61,942 bases of DNA from an uncultured Lachnospiraceae bacterium (GCA_934351255.1 CAKRJH010000016.1:1-61942); one strand, 5' to 3'. Shown: positions 8,715 to 17,812, numbered from the stretch's first letter. Program-made: numbers and translations. Notes: generated from the letters alone by a model not told the origin.

Positions 8715-11042
8715 CTATCTTCCGCGTCTGTTTTTGGTATATTTCGGCGATCTGTTTCTGCCTGTCGTCTGCTTTTTGGTCTGCTGTGGCTTTGCTGTCG
8801 CCTGCTCCTTGTAATCAAATCGGTACACGGTCACAGAAAGCGGTGGCACATTCATCACGATGGAATTCTCCCTGCCATCACAGGTTTCCTTCTGTGCCGT
8901 CACCTTCGGCGCATTGTCCAGACCGGTTCCTCCAAACTGCTTGTCATCGGAAGACATGATCAGCTCATAGGTACCCGGACATGGCACACCAAAGCGCATA
9001 TTCTCACGGACTACAGGTGTAAAGTTGCAGATAAACAGAAGCTGGTCTGTCTTCTTGGAGCCTCGTCTGACAAAAGACACGATACTCATGTCGGCGTTCA
9101 GACAGCTCATCCACTCAAATCCCATCGGATCACAGTCATTGTAATAGAACGCATCATACTGCGCATAGAGTTCATTGAGACGCTTGACATAGGTCTGCAT
9201 CTGACGGTTACGCTCCTGATCCAGCACATCCCAGTCCAGGCTGCGCGCTTCGCTCCACTCTCTGTACTGTGCAAACTCCTGTCCCATGAACAGCAGCTTT
9301 TTGCCCGGATGTCCATACATAAATCCATAGGCCGCGCGCAGATTGGCAAACTTGTCATCATACTCTCCCGGCATCTTATTGATCATGGAACCCTTGCCGT
9401 GTACGACCTCGTCATGAGACAATACCTGGATATAGTTCTCGCTGTACGCATAGTCCAGACTGAACGTCAGGCGTCCATGGTTTGGTCCGCGGAATAGCGG
9501 ATCCATGTGCATGTACTCCAGGAAGTCATTCATCCAGCCCATATTCCACTTGAACAGGAACCCGAGACCCTTCATGGATGCCGGTGATGTCACGCCTGCC
9601 CAGGCCGTAGACTCCTCAGCAATGATCATGGTGCCAGGCTCCTCCTCCTCGAAGATCTGATTCATGTGGCGGAACAGCTCGATCGCATCGGTGTTTTCAT
9701 TGCCGCCATCCTCATTCGGGAGCCACTCTCCATCGTTCTTGCCATAGTCCAGATATAACATGGATGCCACCGCATCGACACGCAGACCGTCTACATGGAA
9801 TTTTCTGAGCCAGAACAATCCATTGGCCAGCAGGAAGTTGGAAACCTCCTTTTTGCGGTAATTAAAGATCAGAGTTCCCCAGTGTGGATGCTCTCCGCGC
9901 CTCTTGTCCGGATGCTCATATAACGGCTGGCCGTCAAAGCGCGCCAGGCCATGTGCGTCTTTCGGGAAATGTGCCGGTACCCAGTCCAGGATCACACCGA
10001 TCCCCTTGGAATGCATATAATCCACAAAGTACATAAAGTCTTTCGGATCACCATATCGTCGGGTCGGCGCGTAATATCCGGTCACCTGATATCCCCAGGA
10101 ACCATCAAACGGATGCTCGGCAATACCCATGATCTCGACATGCGTGTATCCCATCTCCAGCACATAATCCGCCAGTTCCTTTGCCACTTCCCGATAATTG
10201 TAAAATCCATCTTCCGTGCCATCGTCATGCTTGCGCCAGGATCCAAGATGCACCTCATAGATCGCCATCTTCTCACGCCGTCTGGTCTCACGGTTCTCCT
10301 TGCGGCGGCTCTCCATCCACTTCTTATCTGTCCAGTCATACTTGCGGATGTCCGTCACGACAGAAGCATTTTCAGGGCGCAGCTGCGCACAGTTCGCATA
10401 TGGATCCGCCTTGAGCAGACGCTCTCCCGTGCGGGTCAGAATATCGTATTTGTAGACAGCTCCCGGCTTAACCCCCGGGATGAACAGCTCGTACACACCG
10501 GATACCTCCAGCGTACGCATCATGTTCAGACGATTGTCCCACATATTAAAATCACCGACTACACTCACGGCTCTGGCATGTGGTGCCCACACTGCAAACA
10601 GAACACCCTCTACGCCATCCACCACCGTCGGATGTGCACCCAGTTTGTCAAAGATCTGATAATGCTTGCCCTCTGCGAACAGATACAGATCCAGGCTGGT
10701 GATCTGCGACTCAAAACAATAAGGATCTACCATCTCTACGATATCATTTTCACCGTATGTCACCTGAATCTTATATGGTGCCTTGTATTTCCTGCCCGGA
10801 ACATATTTGCCGAAGAATCCGCTGTGCTCTTCGACCTCTTCCAACTCCAGTGCCTTGCGTCCGTTCATATCCGTCACGGTGATCGCCTGCGCCTCCGGGC
10901 GGTAGACGGTAAATACCTGTCCGTCTCCAAACGTATGTAACCCCAAAATGTGGTGCGGAGCATTGTGACATCCCTCTCTGAGTTCATCATATTCCACCCA
11001 CTGAATCCATTGTTCTAGTTTTTCCTGCATACTATTCTCCAT
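8715..11042 (-). CDS. glgB: 1,4-alpha-glucan branching enzyme
   Basis: A 775-residue GH13 enzyme that makes alpha-1,6 branches in glycogen. Two CBM48-type beta-sandwich modules occupy about residues 25-125 and 135-230, and the catalytic barrel follows. The GH13 catalytic triad is present: nucleophile Asp423 in HVDGLRVDAVASML, acid/base Glu476 in IIAEESTAW, and transition-state Asp544 in LSHDEVVHGKGSM. The C-terminus ends in a basic, Gln/Lys-rich tail of about 30 residues after the beta domain, which most GlgB proteins lack. It lies 74 nt downstream of a phosphoglucomutase on the same strand, consistent with a glycogen-synthesis transcript. No glgA or glgC is in the window. Confidence 0.95.
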   Translation of the reverse strand: MENSMQEKLEQWIQWVEYDELREGCHNAPHHILGLHTFGDGQVFTVYRPEAQAITVTDMNGRKALELEEVEEHSGFFGKYVPGRKYKAPYKIQVTYGENDIVEMVDPYCFESQITSLDLYLFAEGKHYQIFDKLGAHPTVVDGVEGVLFAVWAPHARAVSVVGDFNMWDNRLNMMRTLEVSGVYELFIPGVKPGAVYKYDILTRTGERLLKADPYANCAQLRPENASVVTDIRKYDWTDKKWMESRRKENRETRRREKMAIYEVHLGSWRKHDDGTEDGFYNYREVAKELADYVLEMGYTHVEIMGIAEHPFDGSWGYQVTGYYAPTRRYGDPKDFMYFVDYMHSKGIGVILDWVPAHFPKDAHGLARFDGQPLYEHPDKRRGEHPHWGTLIFNYRKKEVSNFLLANGLFWLRKFHVDGLRVDAVASMLYLDYGKNDGEWLPNEDGGNENTDAIELFRHMNQIFEEEEPGTMIIAEESTAWAGVTSPASMKGLGFLFKWNMGWMNDFLEYMHMDPLFRGPNHGRLTFSLDYAYSENYIQVLSHDEVVHGKGSMINKMPGEYDDKFANLRAAYGFMYGHPGKKLLFMGQEFAQYREWSEARSLDWDVLDQERNRQMQTYVKRLNELYAQYDAFYYNDCDPMGFEWMSCLNADMSIVSFVRRGSKKTDQLLFICNFTPVVRENMRFGVPCPGTYELIMSSDDKQFGGTGLDNAPKVTAQKETCDGRENSIVMNVPPLSVTVYRFDYKEQATAKPQQTKKQTTGRNRSPKYTKNRRGR

Positions 11043-11074
11043 TCCTTTTCCCTTATTATGATGTTGAACGCGGA

Positions 11075-11097
11075 AAACCTGGCTTTCGGCCAGGTTT
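11075..11097. other. Hairpin between phosphoglucomutase and glgB
   Basis: AAACCTGGC and GCCAGGTTT form a 9-bp stem with a TTTCG loop. No T-run follows on the minus strand, so it may attenuate rather than fully stop transcription into glgB. Confidence 0.4.
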
Positions 11098-11116
11098 CAC
11101 CCACGTTATTTTATTA

Positions 11117-12850
11117 TTATGACATGCTCTCTACCATGTCGTTGACAGCCTTCGCCATCTCCTCGCCCCTGGCATCCGCATCCTCCAGAGAAGTACCTAC
11201 TACCCCATAGTAGAACTTCACCTTCGGCTCGGTTCCGGACGGACGAACACACATCCATACATTGTCGCTCATGTCAAAGTACAGCACATTGGACTTTGGC
11301 AGACCGGTTGCTTTGGTCTCGCCGGTAGCCAGATCCGTGATCGTATCCTTCTGATAATCGCGGAAGGAAAGCACCTTGTGTCCACAGAATTCCTTCGGTG
11401 GATTCTCGCGCAGAGTCGTCATGATCTCCTGGATCTTCGCCAGTCCTTCCATGCCCTTCATGGTCACAGCCTGAATGCCGTCCTTGTAGTAGCCATATCT
11501 CTCATACATCTCGATCATAGCATCCCACAGCGTCATATTCTTGGTCTTGTAGTAAGCTGCCGCCTCGCACAAAGCCATGGTGGCCACGATCGCATCCTTG
11601 TCACGCGCATGAGTACCGATCAGACAGCCGTAACTCTCCTCAAAGCCAAAGAGATACTCGCCCTTGCCACTGGTCTCAAATCCCAGGATCTGCTGTCCGA
11701 TATACTTAAATCCGGTCAACACCTCGATCAGACCTACTCCATAGTAGTCTGCAATGGCATCCGCCATATTGGAGGTAACGATCGTCTTGATCAGTTTGCC
11801 GTCCTCCGGAAGCCCCCTGGTCGCCTTCCTCTGGGAAATCTCATAATCTGCCAACAGGCAGCCGGACATATTACCGGTCAGAGTGTGATACTCTCCGGTC
11901 TTGGAATCCTTAACATACACACCCAGACGGTCTGCGTCAGGATCTGTGGCAAGCACCAGGTCTGCATCTTTTTCCTTGGCCAGCTTCAGAGCCAGTTCAA
12001 ACGCCTCTGCCGCCTCGGGATTTGGATAGCTGACGGTAGGGAAATCGCCATCAGGAAGTTCCTGCTCCGGAACGACATAGACATTCTCAAAACCGATCTC
12101 TCCCAGCACCCGGCGCGCCGGAATATTGCCGGTTCCGTGAAGAGGAGTGTACACGATCTTGAGATCCTTGCCCACAGCCTCAATGCTGTCCCAATGGATG
12201 ACCTGCTTCTTGAGCTGCTCCATATATTTGTCATCGATCGCTGCGCCGATCACTTCATAGAGTCCCTTTGCCATGGCATCCTGCTTGTCCATGGTCTTCA
12301 CTGTGGCATAATCTGTCACAGCCTTCACCTCATCCATGATCCCTTTGTCGTGAGGCGGGGTAATCTGGGCTCCGTCCTCCCAGTATACTTTATAGCCATT
12401 GTACTCCGGTGGGTTGTGGCTCGCTGTCACATTGATACCTGCCACACATCCGAGCTCGCGGACTGCAAAAGAAAGCTCCGGTGTCGGGCGAAGTGACTCA
12501 AACACATACGCCTTGATGCCATTGGCTGCCAGACAGAGCGCTGCCTCATCTGCAAACTCCGGTGACATATGACGGGAGTCGTAAGCGATCGCTACACCCT
12601 GGTCTGCTTTGTCAGCCTTGATAATGTAGTTGGCCAGTCCCTGTGTCGCCTTGCGCACGGTGTATATATTCATGCGGTTGGTACCCGCTCCGATCACACC
12701 GCGGAGTCCGGCAGTACCAAACTCTAAATCCATATAAAAACGCTCTTTAATCTCATGATCATCCCCGGCAATCGCCTGTAATTCAGCCTTTGTCTCCTGA
12801 TCAAAGTAGGGGTTGCTAAGCCACTCGTTGTAAAGCTCTTTGTAGTCCAT
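11117..12850 (-). CDS. pgcA: Phosphoglucomutase / phospho-sugar mutase (alpha-D-phosphohexomutase)
   Basis: A 577-residue enzyme that interconverts glucose 1-phosphate and glucose 6-phosphate, feeding glycogen and wall-sugar synthesis. The start at 12850 has AGGAGG seven nt upstream; longer starts do not. The active-site phosphoserine loop is TASHNPPEYNGYK, the metal-binding loop is ATDPDADRLGV, the sugar-binding loop is GFEESYG, and the phosphate-binding loop is RPSGTEPKVKFY. The layout and length match PgcA-type mutases of Firmicutes rather than the shorter GlmM. It is immediately upstream of glgB. Confidence 0.92.
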   Translation of the reverse strand: MDYKELYNEWLSNPYFDQETKAELQAIAGDDHEIKERFYMDLEFGTAGLRGVIGAGTNRMNIYTVRKATQGLANYIIKADKADQGVAIAYDSRHMSPEFADEAALCLAANGIKAYVFESLRPTPELSFAVRELGCVAGINVTASHNPPEYNGYKVYWEDGAQITPPHDKGIMDEVKAVTDYATVKTMDKQDAMAKGLYEVIGAAIDDKYMEQLKKQVIHWDSIEAVGKDLKIVYTPLHGTGNIPARRVLGEIGFENVYVVPEQELPDGDFPTVSYPNPEAAEAFELALKLAKEKDADLVLATDPDADRLGVYVKDSKTGEYHTLTGNMSGCLLADYEISQRKATRGLPEDGKLIKTIVTSNMADAIADYYGVGLIEVLTGFKYIGQQILGFETSGKGEYLFGFEESYGCLIGTHARDKDAIVATMALCEAAAYYKTKNMTLWDAMIEMYERYGYYKDGIQAVTMKGMEGLAKIQEIMTTLRENPPKEFCGHKVLSFRDYQKDTITDLATGETKATGLPKSNVLYFDMSDNVWMCVRPSGTEPKVKFYYGVVGTSLEDADARGEEMAKAVNDMVESMS

Positions 12851-12990
12851 CTCTGTTCCTCCTGTCTTGCGTCTTGTATCATACTCTTCCCATGTGCCTT
12901 CCAATCTCATTCCCAGAAAACACTCCTTTATATTATACGTTATACAGCGTATAAATTCAAGATTTACGGCGAAAGCTCCTCCTCATTTTC

Positions 12991-14049
12991 TCAGCCCCAC
13001 AAAATGGACGGTATTTTGTCCAGGCACGCCTGTCTGCGCTGCTCCTGCCCCATCACCTGCCGGTATTTCTCCATACTCTTGCCCGGGATCCAGGTCTTGC
13101 TCCCGTGAAAATATCCATTCATCAGTTTCCAGTATTTTGACGGATACAGAAGCATGGCATACAGAATGTATTTTTCTTCTTCCTCCAATACTCTCCTGCT
13201 CTCATACGCCCTCACCATATCTTCCAACAATACGTCATCCCACTCATTTTTCTCCATCACCTTCTGCAGATATTCGTGCAGATCCCTCACCTGCAGACCC
13301 GGTTTGGCATGGTCGAACCCTCCGGTAAACAGCCCCTCCTTCTCTTTCAATACCTGATGATAGCTGTAATGTCCGTGACATATCCGGGTCTGACATCTGC
13401 TCCGCTGCCACAGCGGGTCAAGGTCCTGATCGCCCAGGATGGAACAGGCCTTTCCCGCCTGCTCTACCGCCTCTCCCGATGCGTGCAGCAGACAGATCTC
13501 GATCTCATTTTTTCTGTGTTTGCCGCGGATATAACGCCGGATCCGCTGCATTTCCCGGGTATGCCGCTCCATCTGGTCGGCCACATCCATCCGGCTCTGC
13601 TGCCGCTGCCACTCTGCCTCTCCGGTCTCCTCTCCGGTCTGAAGCAGAGTATGTAAATATCCCAGATGTTCTGCGCATGTCACCAGATCCTGCGGATTCC
13701 CGGATTCACACTCCTCGCCCGCAGACCAGCGGTACAGCATCCACAGATTGTGGTAGCGGTCCTGGGCCAGATATTCCCCTTTTTCGGTCTTTACCGCCAG
13801 ATCGACCCGGGAGCAGCCCTTTTCCACCAGCAGATTCTTGATCTTCTCCCGGCTCTCCAGTTCCTTGCCCGAACCCCGGTAGGGTCTGAGCAGAAACAAT
13901 CCCTGATCTGCCGCAAATACCAGTCCGCTGCGGCAGCGATACCGGTTTGTTACCCGGATGTCATACTGACTCCAGATTTCCTGCCATTTATCTTCCACTT
14001 TCTTCAACCTCCCGCTGATTTGTTCCGTTACTCTCTTCAATATATTCAC
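12991..14049 (-). CDS. CotS-like spore-coat protein with degenerate phosphotransferase fold
   Basis: This 352-residue protein fits the CotS/YutH family, which is related to aminoglycoside phosphotransferases. Around residues 215-250 it has ICHGHYSYHQVL and GGFDHAKPGLQVRDL, which align with the CHGDLHxxNI and DFDxxxxxxRVRDL motifs of true members. The catalytic aspartate of the HGD motif is His here and the metal-binding DFD is GFD, so transferase activity is doubtful. The family is built into the spore coat in Bacillus and its relatives. It lies downstream of glmS on the same strand but behind a strong terminator, so it probably has its own sporulation promoter. The family call is fairly firm; the loss of activity is inferred. 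Confidence 0.7.
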   Translation of the reverse strand: MNILKRVTEQISGRLKKVEDKWQEIWSQYDIRVTNRYRCRSGLVFAADQGLFLLRPYRGSGKELESREKIKNLLVEKGCSRVDLAVKTEKGEYLAQDRYHNLWMLYRWSAGEECESGNPQDLVTCAEHLGYLHTLLQTGEETGEAEWQRQQSRMDVADQMERHTREMQRIRRYIRGKHRKNEIEICLLHASGEAVEQAGKACSILGDQDLDPLWQRSRCQTRICHGHYSYHQVLKEKEGLFTGGFDHAKPGLQVRDLHEYLQKVMEKNEWDDVLLEDMVRAYESRRVLEEEEKYILYAMLLYPSKYWKLMNGYFHGSKTWIPGKSMEKYRQVMGQEQRRQACLDKIPSILWG

Positions 14050-14067
14050 GGAACGTCAAAAAAATAA

Positions 14068-14094
14068 CACGAGCGGGGGAATTCCCCGCTCGTG
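14068..14094 (-). terminator. Terminator of glmS
   Basis: CACGAGCGGGG and CCCCGCTCGTG form a perfect 11-bp stem. On the minus strand it is followed by TTATTTTTTTG. It separates glmS from the CotS-like gene. Confidence 0.9.
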
Positions 14095-14162
14095 CTGTGA
14101 AAGCAATTATCGGCACTGTCATCGGTATGCCATATTTCCATACAGTCTACGGACTGCCACGA

Positions 14163-15983
14163 CTATTCTACGGTCACGACCTTTGCCAGGTTTCTCGGCT
14201 TATCCACGTCCAGTCCTTTGTCCATGGATACGAAGTATGCCAGAAGCTGCAGCGCTGCCGCCGCCGGGAATACCATAAACGCATCGTCGCAGGCCGGAAG
14301 CAGGAAGACATCCGCATACTCTGCATCTGCCATCTCAAAGGTTTCCTTGACGAATAGAACCACACTGGCACCGCGCGACTGTACCTCGCGGATATTGGAC
14401 AGTTCCTTCTCCTTGAGGTTTTCCTGGCTCACCAGAGCCACAACCGGTGTATCCTCTGTGATCAGAGCGATCGTGCCGTGCTTGAGTTCTCCGGATGCAT
14501 AGGCCTCCGTGTGAATATAAGAAATCTCCTTGAGTTTCAATGCCCCCTCAAGCAGAATGGAATAATCTCTTCCGCGTCCCAGCATGAATGCATCCTTGGC
14601 CTCGAGCAATGTCCTGGCGATCTTGTGGATATCCTCCTTGCGGTCGAGCACCTGTCTGACCACCTCAGGGACGTTACGCATCTGCTCCACAAATGCCTTC
14701 TCGGCAGCCTCATCAAAGATGCCGCGCACCCTGGCCATGCGGCCCACCAGAAGCATCAGGGTCGCCACCTGTGTCGTATAGGCCTTTGTACTTGCCACTG
14801 CGATCTCCGGACCTGCCACGGTATACATCACATAATCACTCTCTCTGGCAATGGAAGATCCCTTGACATTGATCACTGCCACGCTCTTTGCACCCTTGCG
14901 GCGCGCATACTTGAGCGCCTCCAGGGTATCGATGGTCTCTCCGGACTGGGAGATTGCCAGCACCAGTGTCTTTTCGTCGATCACCGGATCAGAATACATA
15001 AACTCAGAAGCATACTCTACATGCATGTGCATGCGCAGTGTAGACTGTACCATGGACTTTGCGATCAGCCCGGCATGCATGGCCGTTCCACAGGCTACCA
15101 CACAGATCCTCTCGCAGTTCTTCAGCACCTCATCCGGCACGCCGTCGCCGCTCAGATCGATCACATCTCCCTGCAGTCTGGAGCTGATCGTCGCCTCCAG
15201 GGCATCCGGCTGCTCCATGATCTCTTTCTCCATATAAAATGGGTAATCTCCCTTGCCACCGCGGGTCGTATCCCAGTCGATATCGATCATATCGACCTGC
15301 TCCTCCTGCCCCTTAAAATCAAAGACCTTGATCGCATCCTTGTGAAGTTCCACGATCTTGTACTCCGGAACGACCATATACTGTGTCGCATGCTGTCCCA
15401 GTGCAGCCACATCGGATGCTAGCATCGTACCATCCTCGGTATATGCTGCCACGATCGGGCTGACGTTGCGGACCGCATAGATCACGCCCGGCTGATCATC
15501 AAACATGATCACCAGCGCAAAAGTACCCTTCAGACATTTGACCGTCTTGATGATCGCTTCGTGCGCATCACCGTGATAAAACCGGTTCAATACTCCGGCT
15601 ACCACCTCGGTGTCGGTCTCCGACTTCAGCTCCTTGTAGAGCATAAAATGATCTCTGAGTTCCTCATAATTTTCGATAATTCCATTGTGAACCAGAACCA
15701 CATTGCCGCTGCGATGCGGATGTGCATTCTTGTCGCTGACACCGCCGTGAGTCGCCCAGCGCGTATGTCCGATGCCTGTCGTCGCCTTCTTCTTATCCTG
15801 TGCACACTTCTTGCGCAGATCTGCCACTCTGCCCGCACACTTGCGCAGTTTGGTGCGTCCCGTCTCGCTGTTGATGGTCGCCAGTCCCGCACTGTCATAG
15901 CCACGGTACTCCAGCAGTTCCAACGCATCCAACAACTGATCCGTCACCGGATTCTCACTGACATATCCTACAATTCCACACAT
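14163..15983 (-). CDS. glmS: Glutamine-fructose-6-phosphate aminotransferase (isomerizing)
   Basis: A 606-residue enzyme that makes glucosamine 6-phosphate from fructose 6-phosphate and glutamine, the first step toward UDP-GlcNAc and the cell wall. The start at 15983 exposes Cys2 (MCGIVGYVSENP) as the N-terminal nucleophile of the glutaminase domain. That domain spans about residues 1-240, with HTRWATHGGVSDKNAHPH. Two SIS isomerase domains follow (SQSGETIDTLEALKYAR and ASGELKHGTIALI), ending in the conserved KVVTVE. GGAAAGG is 8 nt upstream of the start. No glmS ribozyme core is recognised in the short leader, which instead has a terminator-like hairpin. Confidence 0.96.
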   Translation of the reverse strand: MCGIVGYVSENPVTDQLLDALELLEYRGYDSAGLATINSETGRTKLRKCAGRVADLRKKCAQDKKKATTGIGHTRWATHGGVSDKNAHPHRSGNVVLVHNGIIENYEELRDHFMLYKELKSETDTEVVAGVLNRFYHGDAHEAIIKTVKCLKGTFALVIMFDDQPGVIYAVRNVSPIVAAYTEDGTMLASDVAALGQHATQYMVVPEYKIVELHKDAIKVFDFKGQEEQVDMIDIDWDTTRGGKGDYPFYMEKEIMEQPDALEATISSRLQGDVIDLSGDGVPDEVLKNCERICVVACGTAMHAGLIAKSMVQSTLRMHMHVEYASEFMYSDPVIDEKTLVLAISQSGETIDTLEALKYARRKGAKSVAVINVKGSSIARESDYVMYTVAGPEIAVASTKAYTTQVATLMLLVGRMARVRGIFDEAAEKAFVEQMRNVPEVVRQVLDRKEDIHKIARTLLEAKDAFMLGRGRDYSILLEGALKLKEISYIHTEAYASGELKHGTIALITEDTPVVALVSQENLKEKELSNIREVQSRGASVVLFVKETFEMADAEYADVFLLPACDDAFMVFPAAAALQLLAYFVSMDKGLDVDKPRNLAKVVTVE

Positions 15984-15998
15984 ATATTCTACCTTTCC

Positions 15999-16013
15999 GA
16001 GCCTGTCAGGCTC
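15999..16013 (-). promoter_or_regulatory. Small hairpin next to the glmS ribosome site
   Basis: GAGCCT and AGGCTC form a 6-bp stem with a GAC loop, ending one base before the GGAAAGG ribosome site. Confidence 0.4.
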
Positions 16014-16037
16014 TCCTGTTCTCTCATTGAAAAAAAT

Positions 16038-16056
16038 GGGAAACAAAAGTTTCCCC
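16038..16056 (-). promoter_or_regulatory. Terminator-like hairpin at the 5' end of the glmS transcript
   Basis: On the minus strand GGGAAAC-TTTT-GTTTCCC is followed by ATTTTTTTC, with the look of an intrinsic terminator. It starts only a few bases after the -10 box, so it would form at the very 5' end of the mRNA. Confidence 0.5.
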
Positions 16057-16060
16057 GTTT

Positions 16061-16089
16061 AGTTTACGTGTTATCCCATGCCTTGTCAA
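16061..16089 (-). promoter_or_regulatory. Promoter of glmS
   Basis: A perfect TTGACA and TAAACT with a 17-bp spacer, about 75 nt upstream of the start codon. Confidence 0.7.
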
Positions 16090-16214
16090 GGTTGCCGGAC
16101 CAACCCCGCGCACTTTCTTTTCTTATTTGAAAACAGACCGGTTACGAGGTATAATTTAATATATTCGAAGCAAATGAAAACATGATGAATCATAACCAAA
16201 GGGAGGGATTTCTT

Positions 16215-16469
16215 ATGAACAAACTCAAGAAACAGATTCTTAGCATCACCCTGGCAGTCTGCCTGACCGCCACATCCGGCTCCGTCCTGCTGCCAAACAA
16301 CGCTGCTACCGCCAATGCGAAGACTTACGTCTACATCGCGGCATCCGGCAACGGCCAGTGTTACCATTCCAGCAAGAAGTGCAGCAACATGCGTGGCAGA
16401 GTCCGCAAACTGACCAAGAAATCAGCCAAAAGCCAGGGCTACCGCGCCTGCAAGAAATGCTACCGCTGA
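16215..16469 (+). CDS. Small secreted protein with an Ada-like Cys/His zinc-binding module
   Basis: An 84-residue protein that starts at 16215 after a strong GGGAGGG. A signal peptide of about 33 residues ends near NAATANA. The mature part is about 50 residues. It follows the pattern G-x-x-x-C-YHSSKKC, a basic stretch, AKSQGYRACKKCY. That pattern resembles the YHxxxC ... AxxxGYxPCxxC module found at the C-terminus of secreted nucleases and related proteins, which is distantly similar to the Ada zinc-binding domain. Here it stands alone with no catalytic domain. The three Cys of the motif plus His could hold one metal. The role is unknown. Confidence 0.65.
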   Translation: MNKLKKQILSITLAVCLTATSGSVLLPNNAATANAKTYVYIAASGNGQCYHSSKKCSNMRGRVRKLTKKSAKSQGYRACKKCYR

Positions 16470-16533
16470 TTGTCCCGCGAATCAGAATACAGAACATGCA
16501 CAGAATATACCAGGAATAAAGTATCTATCGAAG

Positions 16534-16569
16534 ACTCTCAGTCATCTCCGGATGACGGGGAGTTTTTTT
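16534..16569 (+). terminator. Terminator after the small Cys/His protein
   Basis: ACTCTCAGTCATC and GATGACGGGGAGT pair with one mismatch and one G-U and are followed by seven T. Confidence 0.8.
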
Positions 16570-16624
16570 CACACTTCCACGGTTTTCTCATAGAATATAC
16601 AGAATCAGTTAAAGGAATTCACTT

Positions 16625-16879
16625 ATGGCCATTCACAATGATCCGCTCTACGGTATGCCTGTGGGAATGGGATATGTTCCCTGGCAGACCTGGAGCCAGC
16701 CTTACGCTCCGGAAAAAGCATTGAACGCAGGAACGATCTTCGCCCCTCTGGATCTGCCTTTCTATGGCTGCATCCCCAAAGGCTATTTTCAGGACGCCGC
16801 AGACTCCCCAGCCTCCGGCGCTCACACCCCTGAGAAAGGAGGTTGTGCCACATGTCGCAGGAACAACATGCTCTTCTGA
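16625..16879 (+). CDS. cotJA: Spore coat-associated protein CotJA
   Basis: An 84-residue protein and first gene of the cotJABC operon. It shows the CotJA pattern of an aromatic/proline-rich start (GYVPWQTWSQPYAPEKAL) followed by GTIFAPLDLPFYG. CotJA is assembled with CotJC into the inner spore coat, and in Bacillus the operon is made in the mother cell. The ribosome site is AAAGGA, 6 nt upstream. The last 28 bases overlap cotJB, which suggests translational coupling. A CATAGAAT box at about 16591 resembles a sigma-E -10 element, but no clear -35 was found. Confidence 0.85.
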   Translation: MAIHNDPLYGMPVGMGYVPWQTWSQPYAPEKALNAGTIFAPLDLPFYGCIPKGYFQDAADSPASGAHTPEKGGCATCRRNNMLF

Positions 16880-17097
16880 TGCAGATCACCCAACTCGGCT
16901 TCTGTTTGGATGACGTCATCCTGTATCTGGATACCCATCCTGACTGTCCGACCGCCCTCTCCTATTATCAGGAGGTCAAAAAACGCCTGAATAAGGCCCG
17001 CGAACAATATAATACCCTGTATGGTCCACTGACCAGCAACCAGGTCGCACCGGGTGAGACCTGGAGCTGGATCGAGACCCCGCTTCCATGGGAATAA
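16852..17097 (+). CDS. cotJB: Spore coat protein CotJB
   Basis: An 81-residue protein that begins inside the cotJA reading frame after AAGGAGG. It matches CotJB, with LGFCLDDVILYLDTHPDCPTA and AREQYNTLYGPLT. It is needed, with CotJA, for assembly of CotJC in Bacillus. It is followed 18 nt later by cotJC. Confidence 0.88.
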   Translation: MSQEQHALLMQITQLGFCLDDVILYLDTHPDCPTALSYYQEVKKRLNKAREQYNTLYGPLTSNQVAPGETWSWIETPLPWE

Positions 17098-17115
17098 TTA
17101 TCGAAAGGAGTCATT

Positions 17116-17721
17116 ATGTTTCAATATGAAAAACGACTGCAGTACCCTGTTCGAATCACCCGTCCCAATGTTGCTGCCGCTTCTATCATCATGTCCCAGT
17201 ACGGCGGACCGGACGGCGAGGCAGGAGCTGCGCTGCGCTACCTTTCCCAGCGTTATTCCATGGAAAACCGCCAGGTAGCAGGGACATTAACAGACATCGG
17301 TACGGAAGAACTCGGCCACCTCGAGATCGTTGCCACCATCATCCGTCAGCTCACCAAAGACCTTACTCCGGAGGAGATCAAATCTTCCGGTTTCGATAAA
17401 TACTACGTTGACCACACACTTGCCATCTGGCCGATGGCCGCGGGCGGCCAGCCATTCTCTGCAGAGACCTTCCAGTCCACCGGTGACACCATCACCGATC
17501 TGTATGAGGATATGGCCGCCGAACAGAAGGCACGCCTGACCTATGACAATATCCTGCGCCTCATCAAGGAGCCGGAGATCGCCGATCCAATCCGTTTCCT
17601 GCGCGAGCGTGAGATTGTGCACTTCCAGCGTTTTGGCGAAGGACTGCGCAAGACACTTGAGGCCAAGAACAGCAAAAACTTCTATGCATTTAATCCGCAG
17701 ATCGACAAGAGCCCTTGCTGA
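17116..17721 (+). CDS. cotJC: Spore coat manganese-catalase family protein CotJC
   Basis: A 201-residue ferritin-like four-helix protein of the manganese catalase family. Candidate dimanganese ligands are in GPDGEAGAALRYL, TEELGHLEIVATI, MAAEQKARLTYD and REREIVHFQRFGE, so the di-metal centre looks intact. It begins MFQYEKRLQYPVRIT, the usual CotJC start, after AAAGGAG. It is the last gene of cotJABC, followed by a strong terminator. It probably protects spores from peroxide; activity is inferred from the family. Confidence 0.92.
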   Translation: MFQYEKRLQYPVRITRPNVAAASIIMSQYGGPDGEAGAALRYLSQRYSMENRQVAGTLTDIGTEELGHLEIVATIIRQLTKDLTPEEIKSSGFDKYYVDHTLAIWPMAAGGQPFSAETFQSTGDTITDLYEDMAAEQKARLTYDNILRLIKEPEIADPIRFLREREIVHFQRFGEGLRKTLEAKNSKNFYAFNPQIDKSPC

Positions 17722-17770
17722 TCTGTAACGTTTGATCCTCCTTATCATTGTGCCATATAGCACAAGACAC

Positions 17771-17812
17771 GGAAGGCTCCGGTACAAAACCGTACCGGAG
17801 CCTTCCTTTTTT
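17771..17812 (+). terminator. Terminator of cotJABC
   Basis: GGAAGGCTCCGGTAC and GTACCGGAGCCTTCC form a perfect 15-bp stem followed by TTTTTT. Confidence 0.95.

Noticed and set aside
15984..16170. A glmS ribozyme upstream of glmS.
   Set aside because: The leader is too short and no conserved ribozyme core was found.
16585..16600. A sigma-E-like -10 (CATAGAAT) before cotJA.
   Set aside because: No matching -35 was found at the right distance, so it is mentioned only in the cotJA entry.
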